The translations under genes and the position numbers were made by a program. Below, one piece after another: positions 43,045 to 50,545 of a stretch of 64,000 nucleotides of DNA. Source of the stretch: 66-474 sp040255405. Lineage in GTDB: Bacteria; Pseudomonadota; Gammaproteobacteria; Xanthomonadales; Rhodanobacteraceae. Where the stretch lies: positions 62,001 through 126,000 of the forward strand of contig JBDZUX010000001.1 of NCBI GenBank assembly GCA_040255405.1. Reading direction: 5' to 3'. Positions within the stretch are counted from its first letter, which is position 1. Every line of letters begins with the position of its first letter. The notes beneath the pieces are model-generated. The model saw nothing but the letters and a program-made list of their open reading frames with translations, searched no databases and was not told the origin of the DNA.

Positions 43045-44420
43045 AGCGGCCGTCGTTGAATCGACGCCTGCTGTGGCTGGTCGGCCTGCCGGTGATCGCG
43101 TTGTGGCTGGTGGCCGGTGCCTGGCTGGTGCAACGGACCGCACACGAAACCGATGAAATGTTCGACCGCGAATTGCAGCGCACCGCCGCCAGCGTGCTTG
43201 CGATGGTCGCGGCCACGCCCGCTGATGCGGTGCCGAAGACGCAACTCGCGCGAGAGCGTGACGACGAACAGCGCCCGGAAATCGTGGTGCGTGATCGCAC
43301 CGGCCGACTGCTCCTGGATGCTTCCTCGCTGCCGGCGGCTGCCGCCGCCGCGGCCAAGTCGCGGTTCCAGACTGTCAGCCACGACGGCGAAAGCTGGCGC
43401 GTATACCAGCGCTGGGATGGCCCGCGCCGGTTCTGGATCCAGGTGGCCGCGCCGCTGCACGACCGCGAGCAACTGCTCGCCGCGCACGTGCAGGGCGTGC
43501 TGGTTCCGATGGCCGGCTTGCTGCTGTTGCTGCCGCTGGCGATCTGGCTCGGGCTTCGCAGCGGGCTCGCGCCGTTGCGCAGCCTGTCGCGAACCATCGC
43601 CGCGCAGCCTGCGCAAACGCCCACGCTGACCCGCGACGACGTACCCACGGAACTGCGGCAACTGACACGCGCACTGGACACGCTGGTCGCCAGCCTCGCC
43701 GACGCCCTGCAGCGCGAACGCCGCTTCACCGCCGACGCCGCGCACGAACTGCGCCATCCCCTCTCGGTGCTGAGGATGGAGCTGGACCTTGCCGGCGTGG
43801 CGACGGAAGACGACGCGCGGCGGACCCACCTGCAGCGCGCACGCGACGGACTCGGCCGGATGGAACGCCTGGTCGCGCAATTGCTGACACTGGCGCGGGT
43901 CGAATCGCTGGACCGGTTGGCCGACCAGGGCCGGGTGGATGTCGCCGCGCTCGCGCAACAGGTGGTCGCCGAGGCCGGCGAGCGTGCCGCACCGCGCGGC
44001 ATCGCGCTGTCGTTGCAGGCGGCCGGCCCACTGCACGTCCGGGCCGGCGCGGGATTACTGGAAATCGCGCTGCGCAACCTCGTCGACAACGCGATCGTGC
44101 ACGGCAAGCCGCGCGGCAACGTGGAAGTGATGGTTGGCCCGCAAGTCGGCGGCGTGGAAGTGATGGTTGGCCCGCAAGTCGGCGGCGTGGAAATCGCGGT
44201 CGAGGACGACGGACCCGGTTTCCCGGAAGACCAGGTCGCGCGGGCGGGCGAACGCTTCGCGCGCGGCGAGCAAAGTCGCGGCACTGGCCTTGGCCTGTCG
44301 ATCGTGCGGGCGATCGCCGCGTTGCACGGCGGCAGCGTCACCGTCTCGCGATCGGCGGCCGGCGGTGCACGGGTCGCGTTGCGCCTGCCAACGGCTTCCG
44401 TTCCCGACAACGCCACATGA
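43041..44420 (+). CDS. Sensor histidine kinase, QseC-like
   Basis: This kinase (459 aa) has two membrane helices (about residues 10-30 and 155-175) around a periplasmic sensor, then HAMP-like and HisKA domains with the phospho-acceptor in AAHELRHPLSVLRME. A HATPase_c domain follows, with N box LRNLVDNAIVHG, G1 DDGPGFP and G2 RGTGLGLSIV. Between N box and G1 an 11-residue unit (VEVMVGPQVGG) is duplicated exactly. The extra copy lengthens a beta-hairpin next to the ATP site. Whether the kinase remains active is not known; all catalytic boxes are intact. Confidence 0.92.
   Translation: MKRPSLNRRLLWLVGLPVIALWLVAGAWLVQRTAHETDEMFDRELQRTAASVLAMVAATPADAVPKTQLARERDDEQRPEIVVRDRTGRLLLDASSLPAAAAAAAKSRFQTVSHDGESWRVYQRWDGPRRFWIQVAAPLHDREQLLAAHVQGVLVPMAGLLLLLPLAIWLGLRSGLAPLRSLSRTIAAQPAQTPTLTRDDVPTELRQLTRALDTLVASLADALQRERRFTADAAHELRHPLSVLRMELDLAGVATEDDARRTHLQRARDGLGRMERLVAQLLTLARVESLDRLADQGRVDVAALAQQVVAEAGERAAPRGIALSLQAAGPLHVRAGAGLLEIALRNLVDNAIVHGKPRGNVEVMVGPQVGGVEVMVGPQVGGVEIAVEDDGPGFPEDQVARAGERFARGEQSRGTGLGLSIVRAIAALHGGSVTVSRSAAGGARVALRLPTASVPDNAT
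44121..44186 (+). repeat. 33-bp exact tandem duplication in kinase gene
   Basis: Two identical 33-bp copies (44121-44153 and 44154-44186) encode VEVMVGPQVGG twice in frame. Perfect identity suggests a recent or slipping event. Confidence 0.95.
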
Positions 44421-44522
44421 GCCGTCGCATTTCAGCCCCGCCCCGGGGGTGACGCCAGTCAAGCCGCACGGCAGGCAATCCCGGAATACTCCGTAGATCC
44501 ATCCATGATCACGAGGCACACC

Positions 44523-44975
44523 ATGCGTCCCACGATTCTTTCACTCGGGCTGATCGCCCTGCTCGGCACACCGGCGACAGCCGTGCTGGCGCAGGAACAC
44601 GCGCATGCAACCCCCAGCGCATCGACCGCTGCGACCACCGTGCAGCGCCATGCCACCGACGCGACCCTGCGCCAGCAGATGCGCGAAATCCACGGCGTGG
44701 TGCAAACGCTCGAGCACGACCATCTCACCCCGGAACGGGCCGCCCGGTTGGCCGACCAGGTCACCGGCCACGTCAACACCATCATCGCCAACTGCAGGCT
44801 GCCGCCGGATGCCGACGAAGCGCTGCATCACATCATCGGCCCGCTGTTGCAGGACGCCAGCGCGCTGAAGGCCGACCCGCAGCGGCGGGATGCGATCGCC
44901 GGGATGCGCAGGGCGCTCGATCAGTACGCACGGCAGTTCGACGATCCCGGGTTCCCGGAATCCCCTGCCCACTGA
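44523..44975 (+). CDS. Small periplasmic helical protein, DnrO-like
   Basis: This exported protein (150 aa) has a signal peptide (MRPTILSLGLIALLGTPATAVLAQ) and a helical mature part (LRQQMREIHGVVQTLEHDHLTPERAARLADQVTGHVNTIIANCRLPPDADEALHHIIGPLLQDASAL). It resembles small xanthomonad proteins annotated DnrO, whose function I cannot confirm. The ATG at 44523, with GAGG seven bases before it, is better than the in-frame ATG at 44505. The conserved histidines suggest metal or haem binding, but this is speculative. It follows the two-component pair by about 100 bp. Confidence 0.75.
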   Translation: MRPTILSLGLIALLGTPATAVLAQEHAHATPSASTAATTVQRHATDATLRQQMREIHGVVQTLEHDHLTPERAARLADQVTGHVNTIIANCRLPPDADEALHHIIGPLLQDASALKADPQRRDAIAGMRRALDQYARQFDDPGFPESPAH

Positions 44976-44981
44976 GCCGGC

Positions 44982-44998
44982 AGCCCGCAACGCGGGCT
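44982..44998 (+). terminator. Weak stem-loop after DnrO-like gene
   Basis: AGCCCGC, loop AAC and GCGGGCT form a 7-bp stem followed by TGG rather than a T run. It may end or stabilise the transcript. Confidence 0.4.
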
Positions 44999-45103
44999 TG
45001 GTGCGCCCTCCGCACGGCCATGTTTCCGCGGCGGTATGCCCGTGGGTATCCCGCCGTTAGCATCGGCACCACGGGCTGATCCACGGAACGCCATTCTCTG
45101 CCG

Positions 45104-46273
45104 ATGATCATCGAATCGCTGCTCGATACCGACCTCTACAAGTTCACCATGATGCAGGCGGTGCTGCATCGCTTTCCCACCGCCGAGGTCGAATACGGCT
45201 TTCGTTGCCGCACCCGCGGTTCGGCCTTGCAGGTCTCCGCCGCGGAACTGCGGCGCGAAATTGCCGCGCTCTGCCGGCTGGGATTCCGCCAGCAGGAAAT
45301 CGAATACCTGCGCGGCCTGCGCTTTCTCAAAAGCGATTTCGTCGACATCCTGAAGATCTTCCGCCTGCAGGATGAGTACGTGCGTGTCAGCGAAGACGAC
45401 GGGACGCTGCAGATCACGATCAAGGGCCCGTGGCTGCACACGATCCTGTTCGAGGTGCCGGTACTTGCGATCGTGAGCCAGTTGCATGCCACCGCGTCGG
45501 GGCGTGGCGACGACGCCCTGCGAACGGGATCGGAGCGGCTGGAGGCCAAGATCGATCAGGTCCAGGCGCTTGGCAACGACTCCGGTTTCAGCTTCGCCGA
45601 ATTCGGAACGCGCCGCCGCTTCTCGCGCGCGTGGCAACGCCGCGTGATCGAGCGGCTGGCGGCAGCGCTGCCGCAGAGCCTTGCCGGCACCAGCAATGTC
45701 CTGTTCGCGATGGAACTCGGATTGAATCCGATCGGCACGATGGGCCACGAATTCCTGCAGGCCTGCCAAGCGCTCGGCCCGCGGCTCGTCGACAGCCAGC
45801 GCTTCGCGCTGGAATCCTGGGCGCAGGAATACCGGGGCGACCTGGGAATCGTGCTCACCGACGTGATCGGCCTCGATGCCTTCCTGCGCGACTTCGACCG
45901 TTACTTCTGCAAGCTGTTCGACGGTGTGCGCCACGACTCGGGCGACCCGATCCGCTGGGGCGAACGGATCATCGAGCACTACCAGCGGATGCGGGTGGAT
46001 CCCTCAACCAAGACCCTGGTCTTCACGGACGGCCTCGACATGGCCGACGCCATACGGATCCACCGGCATTTCCAGGGGCGCGCCAAGCCCGCCTTCGGGA
46101 TCGGCACGCGCCTCACCAATGACTTCGGACGCGCGCAGCCCGACATGATCATCAAGATGACGCGCTGCAATGGCCAGGCGGTCGCCAAGATCAGCGACGA
46201 TCCGGCGAAAACGCTGTGCACGGATCCCGCGTACCTGGCCTACTTGAGGAAGGTCTTCGACGCGCCGGAATGA
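45104..46273 (+). CDS. pncB: Nicotinate phosphoribosyltransferase
   Basis: PncB (389 aa) joins nicotinate and PRPP to nicotinate mononucleotide in NAD salvage. Signatures are LLDTDLYKFTMMQAVLHRFP at the start, EFGTRRRFS, GTSNVLFAMELGLNPIGTMGHEF, which contains the autophosphorylated-His region, and FDGVRHDSGDP near the phosphate-binding loop. With nadA and nadB in the same window, both de novo synthesis and salvage of NAD are encoded. A 13-bp stem terminator follows. Confidence 0.96.
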   Translation: MIIESLLDTDLYKFTMMQAVLHRFPTAEVEYGFRCRTRGSALQVSAAELRREIAALCRLGFRQQEIEYLRGLRFLKSDFVDILKIFRLQDEYVRVSEDDGTLQITIKGPWLHTILFEVPVLAIVSQLHATASGRGDDALRTGSERLEAKIDQVQALGNDSGFSFAEFGTRRRFSRAWQRRVIERLAAALPQSLAGTSNVLFAMELGLNPIGTMGHEFLQACQALGPRLVDSQRFALESWAQEYRGDLGIVLTDVIGLDAFLRDFDRYFCKLFDGVRHDSGDPIRWGERIIEHYQRMRVDPSTKTLVFTDGLDMADAIRIHRHFQGRAKPAFGIGTRLTNDFGRAQPDMIIKMTRCNGQAVAKISDDPAKTLCTDPAYLAYLRKVFDAPE

Positions 46274-46281
46274 GCGCGCGT

Positions 46282-46319
46282 CGCCACGGCCTGCCGTCGT
46301 GCGCAAGCAGGCCGTGGCG
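46282..46319. terminator. Bidirectional stem-loop between pncB and azurin
   Basis: CGCCACGGCCTGC (46282-46294) and GCAGGCCGTGGCG (46307-46319) form a perfect 13-bp stem in the 53-bp gap between the convergent genes. No long T run is present, but the position suits a shared terminator. Confidence 0.7.
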
Positions 46320-46326
46320 GTGACGT

Positions 46327-46779
46327 CTAGTTCTTGGTGAGCGTGACCGTGCCGTGCATGATCGTCGAATGGCCCGGGAACGAGCAGAAGAACACGTACG
46401 GCGTGCCCTGCTTCAGCAGCGAAGGCTTGAAGGTGGCCGAAGCGGTTTCACCGCCGCCGATGACCTTGGTGTGCGCGATGACGCGCATGTCGCCGGGCTT
46501 GACGTAGTTGTTGTCGAGACCGGCCTTGATGCCGTCCTGGTCGACCGCGGACTGGTCGGCGGCGGCGGTCAGCACGAAGTCATGACCCATCGCATTGCGC
46601 GGCAGCTTGCCGGTGTGCTTGAGGGTGACCGTGAAGCTCTTGCAGCTCTGCGGCACGTTGATGTTGGAAACATTGAACTGCATGGCATCGTTGGCTTCCA
46701 CGGCGGTCGCGCAGTTCGCCGCCCACAGCGGTGAGGCAAACAGCGCAAGCGTGGCAAGCACAAGCACACGGAGCAACAT
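46327..46779 (-). CDS. azu: Azurin
   Basis: Azurin (150 aa precursor) is a periplasmic blue-copper protein that carries single electrons to reductases such as nitrite reductase or peroxidases. A signal peptide covers about residues 1-20 (MLLRVLVLATLALFASPLWA). The copper site is visible as His in MGHDFVL, then Cys, His and Met in FFCSFPGHSTIMHG. A disulfide pair (ANCATAV and PQSCKSF) is conserved. An FNR/Dnr-type box lies about 60 bp upstream, consistent with induction at low oxygen. Confidence 0.96.
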   Translation of the reverse strand: MLLRVLVLATLALFASPLWAANCATAVEANDAMQFNVSNINVPQSCKSFTVTLKHTGKLPRNAMGHDFVLTAAADQSAVDQDGIKAGLDNNYVKPGDMRVIAHTKVIGGGETASATFKPSLLKQGTPYVFFCSFPGHSTIMHGTVTLTKN

Positions 46780-46839
46780 GGGAGGGTTTCCTTGTGTGGA
46801 TTGGAGCGGCCATTGTCCGGCCGGGCGGCAGGCGACGCC

Positions 46840-46853
46840 TTGATCGGCATCAG
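46840..46853 (-). promoter_or_regulatory. FNR/Dnr-type box upstream of azurin
   Basis: TTGATCGGCATCAG matches TTGAT-N4-ATCAA at 9 of 10 defined bases. Its centre is 68 bp from the azurin ATG, suitable for an activating site at about -41 with a short leader. Confidence 0.65.
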
Positions 46854-46950
46854 TATCCGCAGCCGTCGTTTGATACCCATCCGGTCCACTTTGCCGTTGC
46901 GCACCACCTCGGTTGGCGTACGCCCCGGATGCGGAGCGGCGCGGTGCGAT

Positions 46951-47139
46951 TCACGGGGCGCGGCGCCGCCGGAAGACCTTGCGCGCACGGCACGTCGGGC
47001 ACTCCCACCGGCGCACGGCGATCTTCTTGCCGACGGGTTCGGGCTTGCGCGTGGCGTCGCCCGCGCGATGTTCGTGGCCTTCAACGTGTTCCGCAACGAT
47101 CCTGGAACGCCGGCCCCGGCTGATGATGGGTGTGCTCAT
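46951..47139 (-). CDS. Small basic protein with CPTC motif, hypothetical
   Basis: This predicted 62-residue protein (MSTPIISRGRRSRIV...) ends in a very basic tail with one CPTC pair (RRWECPTCRARKVFRRRR). The ATG at 47139 has AGAGGA at good spacing, the main support. One CxxC is not a complete zinc finger by itself; a dimer could bind metal. No family is recognised. It might be a chance frame. Confidence 0.4.
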   Translation of the reverse strand: MSTPIISRGRRSRIVAEHVEGHEHRAGDATRKPEPVGKKIAVRRWECPTCRARKVFRRRRAP

Positions 47140-47480
47140 GCAAGTTCCTCTGCGCATTGAACGGCCCGGGCCACGCGGTCTCGGCCCGGAAACGCTGCGA
47201 CGCGCACGCATTCGACCCTGCCCGTGCAACCGTACGGCGGGATGCCTTTCAGCCGGCGCCGCAGACAGTGTAGGGAACGTCGATGGGCAGCGGATTGACC
47301 CGGAGCAAGAAGCACCCGCGCCAAAGATGGCGTGTGCCCGGGTGTTCGCCGGCGCTGCGGGCAGCATGGAAGCGTGCTTCGCGCACCGGCGACGTCTTCG
47401 GCGATGCAGCCGGTCATGAATGACTGCGCGCGCCGGTCAGTCGCCATGCGGCGTGATGCCGCCCCGCCGGCGATCGCCGC
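47140..47480 (+). other. Non-coding or unassigned region
   Basis: No confident gene is seen in these 341 bp. A minus-strand frame (47136-47447) overlaps the start of the small CPTC protein by an ATGA, but its composition and lack of a Shine-Dalgarno make it doubtful. Confidence 0.4.
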
Positions 47481-47648
47481 TCAGTGATCCTTCTGCCATT
47501 CCTCGAAACTGGTGATCCCGCACTCCATGCAGGGCACCTCGCCGATGTATGCGCGCAACTCGGCAAGTTCCCCGCGCAGCCGCTCCACTTCTTCCCGGAG
47601 CGCGGCGAGTTCCGTGCGCATGGCTTCGAGCTGTTCGGGTTCCGGCAT
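47481..47648 (-). CDS. Small coiled-coil protein with CMEC motif
   Basis: This 55-residue protein starts at an ATG seven bases after GGGAG. Residues about 3-34 form a strong heptad coiled coil (LEAMRTELAALREEVERLRG and onward). The end carries VPCMECGITSFEEW, a CxxC pair suited to metal or disulfide chemistry. It lies 92 bp after the DUF77 gene on the same strand. I know no function. The clean ribosome site and regular heptads make it likely to be real. Confidence 0.65.
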   Translation of the reverse strand: MPEPEQLEAMRTELAALREEVERLRGELAELRAYIGEVPCMECGITSFEEWQKDH

Positions 47649-47740
47649 CACAATCTCCCGTGTGCTTCAGCGTCCGAACCGCGGCGCGCCTTCGTTCGCG
47701 CGCGTCGGTGCGGGCGCAGCGGTCGTCATCGGAACCGGGG

Positions 47741-48058
47741 TCACCGCCCGGACGTCTTGCGCGCGGCCAGCGCCTTTTCGAGCCGCGCGACCTTGCCTTC
47801 GATTTCGCGGGTATGGCCGGGACGAATGTCCGCCTTCAGCACCAGGTCCACCCGCGTCCCGAACGCGAGCGCGGCTTCGCTGGCGCGATGGATGACGTCG
47901 AAGATCTCGTCCCACTCGCCTTCGACGGTGGTGAACATCGCGTCGGTGCGGTTCGGCAACCCGGAATCGCGAACGACCTGGACGGCCGCCGCGACGGCGT
48001 CGTGACCCGAATCGCTGGCCCGGCCGCCGCTTGGCCACAAAGAAAATGCAACCAGCAT
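47741..48058 (-). CDS. MTH1187/YkoF-like (DUF77) thiamine-binding-fold protein
   Basis: This small ferredoxin-like protein (105 aa) belongs to the MTH1187/DUF77 family, whose members form tetramers and can bind thiamine or its pyrimidine part. The pattern MLVAFSLWPSG...AVQVVRDSGLPNRTDAMFTTVEGEWDEIFDVIHRASEAAL...VDLVLKADIRPGH is typical. The start at 48058 follows GGAGGACCGAC. No thiamine gene is adjacent. Confidence 0.85.
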   Translation of the reverse strand: MLVAFSLWPSGGRASDSGHDAVAAAVQVVRDSGLPNRTDAMFTTVEGEWDEIFDVIHRASEAALAFGTRVDLVLKADIRPGHTREIEGKVARLEKALAARKTSGR

Positions 48059-48154
48059 GTCGGTCCTCCATGGACTGTCAGTTCCATTTTGATCATACGC
48101 TTCTGCATGGCCTGCCGCAGGTGCACCGCACGAGCACCGCGGAGTCGTCGACTG

Positions 48155-48168
48155 CTGATCCCGGTCAA
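48155..48168. promoter_or_regulatory. Possible FNR/Dnr-like box
   Basis: CTGATCCCGGTCAA matches the consensus at 8 of 10 defined bases and lies between the divergent DUF77 and SDR genes. It is weaker than the azurin box. Confidence 0.3.
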
Positions 48169-48224
48169 CGTCTCGCACGTCTCTCGCAGTACATTGGAAG
48201 GTCGTCGCAACGAATTACGAACTC

Positions 48225-48989
48225 ATGGAACTCCAACATCAAGTCGTGCTGGTCACCGGCGCCGGACGCGGCGTCGGCATGGCAATCGCCACTGCATTCG
48301 CCCGGACAGGCGCAAAGGTCGTGTTGAACTACCGGCGCAGCCGCGCACCGGCGGAGGCGGCCGCCGCGGAACTCGGTCCGGAACGCGCCGTCGCGTTGCA
48401 GGCTGACGTCACCCGCCGCGAAGAAGTCGACGCGATGTTCGAAGCCGCCGCGCGTCACTTCGGCCAACCGGTCACGACGGTCATCAACAATGCGCTGCCG
48501 GATTTTTCCTTCAACGGCGATGCACGCAGCAAGGCGGATGCGATCGGCTGGACCGAATTCGCGGCCCAGTTGGAGGGCGCGCTGGGCGGCGCGCTCAACA
48601 CCGTCCAGGCAGCATTCCCGGCGATGCGGCAGGCCCGCTTTGGGCGCATCGTCAACATCGGCAGCAACCTGTTCCAGAACCCGGTGGTGCCCTACCACGA
48701 CTACACTGCCGCGAAAGCCGCGCTGTTGTCGCTGACCCGCACGTTGTCGGCCGAGCTCGGACCGGATGGCATCACCGTCAACATGGTGTCGGGCGGGCTG
48801 CTGCGGACCACCGATGCCAGCCGCGCGACACCGGACGCGGTGTTCGACCTGATCGCCGCCAACACCCCGCTGCGGCGCGTCACCACCCCGGAGGAATTCG
48901 CCGACGCGGTGTTGTTCTTCGCCTCGCCGTGGTCGCGCGCAGTCACCGGCCAGAACCTGGTGGTGGACGGCGGACTGGTGAAGGACTGA
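48225..48989 (+). CDS. Short-chain dehydrogenase/reductase, FabG-like
   Basis: This classical SDR (254 aa) has a nucleotide motif VTGAGRGVGMAIA near residue 11. INNALPDF sits where NNAG is usual. The catalytic Ser is in IVNIGSN, and Tyr-x-x-x-Lys in YTAAKAALLSLTRTL. The C-terminal GQNLVVDGGLV is typical of the family. The replacement NNAL for NNAG is a mild oddity. The substrate is unknown; a 3-oxoacyl-ACP-like ketone is possible. Confidence 0.9.
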   Translation: MELQHQVVLVTGAGRGVGMAIATAFARTGAKVVLNYRRSRAPAEAAAAELGPERAVALQADVTRREEVDAMFEAAARHFGQPVTTVINNALPDFSFNGDARSKADAIGWTEFAAQLEGALGGALNTVQAAFPAMRQARFGRIVNIGSNLFQNPVVPYHDYTAAKAALLSLTRTLSAELGPDGITVNMVSGGLLRTTDASRATPDAVFDLIAANTPLRRVTTPEEFADAVLFFASPWSRAVTGQNLVVDGGLVKD

Positions 48990-48996
48990 GCCGGCG

Positions 48997-49725
48997 ATGC
49001 GCGCGACGCGCGAGTCCGGCGATGTCGGCAGGCACATCCTGCTGGTGCGCGTCGGCGCGGACCTGAGCCCGTCCGGTGGTGGCTTCAACGCGCCGGTCGA
49101 TACCGCGACCGGCGAATTCCTGTACGTCGGCATCCCGGAGACGCAACCGGTGGTCGCGGGTTGGGAACACCCGTACGCAAGACTGTCGGACAAACTCGCA
49201 CGGATGGGTACGCCGTTGCCGGCATCGCTGCGCGGGCGCAACATGCACCACGACCCCGATTTCGCGCACTGCACCTACGGCGACCACGGGCGGCGCGCCG
49301 TACAACTCGCGCGACTCGTGCGAGGGGACATGGTCGTGTTCTACGCGGGCCTGCGCGCCATTCGCGATCGCAGTCTGGTCTATGCACTGGTCGGGCACCT
49401 GACGGTGGCGCGCAGCGTGCCGGCGACCGAGCTTACCGATCCTTCGCTCAACGTGCACGCGCAACGACAACTCGTACCTGCCGACGACGTGGTCGTGGTC
49501 GGCACGCGTCGCGGCTCCGGCCGCTACGTTCGCTGCATTCCGATCGGGGTTTTCCGTGACGGCGCGTATCGCGTGCGCCGCGAGTTGCTGGATGCCTGGG
49601 GTGGCCTGTCGGTGAAGAACGGTTTCCTGCAGCGCAGCGCCGGGTTCCCGCGCCTGCTCGATCCGGGCCGGTTCACCGACTGGCTGGAAGCGCAGCACGT
49701 GCGACTGGTCCGCCGCAGCGATTGA
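48997..49725 (+). CDS. Nmad3-like protein (nucleotide-modification-associated)
   Basis: This protein (242 aa) resembles the nucleotide modification associated domain 3 (Nmad3) family, found beside DNA-base-modifying systems. LLVRVGADLSPSGGGFNAPVDTATGEFLYVGIPET, HHDPDFAHCTYGD, DMVVFYAGLRAI and YALVGHLTVA are the supporting stretches. The assignment is by eye. It starts seven bases after the SDR stop. It ends one base before the end of the convergent SMUG-type glycosylase, so the two touch tail to tail. Confidence 0.65.
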   Translation: MRATRESGDVGRHILLVRVGADLSPSGGGFNAPVDTATGEFLYVGIPETQPVVAGWEHPYARLSDKLARMGTPLPASLRGRNMHHDPDFAHCTYGDHGRRAVQLARLVRGDMVVFYAGLRAIRDRSLVYALVGHLTVARSVPATELTDPSLNVHAQRQLVPADDVVVVGTRRGSGRYVRCIPIGVFRDGAYRVRRELLDAWGGLSVKNGFLQRSAGFPRLLDPGRFTDWLEAQHVRLVRRSD

Positions 49726-49726
49726 T

Positions 49727-50545
49727 TCAATCCGCGCCCCGCTTCGCCGGCAGCCACGGCGCCAGCGCGCGTTCGGCCATCGCCGCCCACGCGCGGTTGG
49801 CCGTCGGGCTGGCCGGGCTCGGATGCGGCAGGTAGCCGACCGGCAAGCGCTCGCCGACAAGGTCCCGCACGCGTTGTTCCGCAAAGCGCCCGATGCCGAC
49901 CACGGCGATCGGTTGCAACGCATCGATCACGTCCAGCAACGCGCGATCGCACAGCGGTGCCAGCGCGCGTGCTTCACCGGCGGACAGGCCGGCCGGCGTG
50001 AGGTTGCGGTTGCGGGCCAAGAACAGCAGCGGGCAATAGTTCCACACGAAGAAACGTTCGAAGAACCGCTCGGGCGTACCGAAGCGCTGTTCGGCCCAGC
50101 CCCACAGGCGCCGGCCGCTTCCTTCGTCGCGGTGGCAGTGCATGCCGAGGATCGGATAGCGCGGGTGCTGCGCGGGCAGGCGCCGCGACAGCTGCGGTTC
50201 GATGCCGAACCAGTCGCGCACCGCGGCCACGCTGCCAAACGGCACCCCGGTCTGCGCCATGCCCCATGGACCGGGATTCATGCCGACCAGCAGCACCCGG
50301 CCACGCTTGCGGCCGAAGCGTTCGAGGTAGGCCTGCTGCCCGCTCCAGGCATATTGCAGCGGGTTGTAGATGTGGGTGGGCGTGCGTAGTTCGAGTCGCG
50401 CGACCGCGCGCGCCAACCGCCGCGCAATGCCTTCCAGCGGCACCGGCCCGGCCTTCGCTGAGGAACGCGTGACGCCATCGCGGCTTGCGGACCGGGCAGC
50501 TCCCGATCCGGCCGCCCTGCGTGCACCACCCCGACTGCGCTTCAT
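49727..50545 (-). CDS. SMUG1-like uracil-DNA glycosylase
   Basis: This family 3 (SMUG1-type) uracil-DNA glycosylase (272 aa) excises uracil or 5-hydroxymethyluracil. Active-site motif 1 is VGMNPGPWGMAQTGVPFG, and motif 2 is HPSPASPTANRAW with the conserved His. FVWNYCPLLFL and YPILGMHCHRDEGSG lie between. About 25 basic, low-complexity residues (MKRSRGGARRAAGSGAARSA) precede the domain. Its ATG shares one base with the aceE stop (TGATG), so it is probably translated after aceE, an odd partner for a repair gene. Confidence 0.88.
   Translation of the reverse strand: MKRSRGGARRAAGSGAARSASRDGVTRSSAKAGPVPLEGIARRLARAVARLELRTPTHIYNPLQYAWSGQQAYLERFGRKRGRVLLVGMNPGPWGMAQTGVPFGSVAAVRDWFGIEPQLSRRLPAQHPRYPILGMHCHRDEGSGRRLWGWAEQRFGTPERFFERFFVWNYCPLLFLARNRNLTPAGLSAGEARALAPLCDRALLDVIDALQPIAVVGIGRFAEQRVRDLVGERLPVGYLPHPSPASPTANRAWAAMAERALAPWLPAKRGAD

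Noticed and set aside
47136..47447. 103-residue minus-strand frame overlapping the small CPTC protein by ATGA
   Set aside because: It has no Shine-Dalgarno, no recognisable motif and chance-like composition; the overlap alone is weak evidence.
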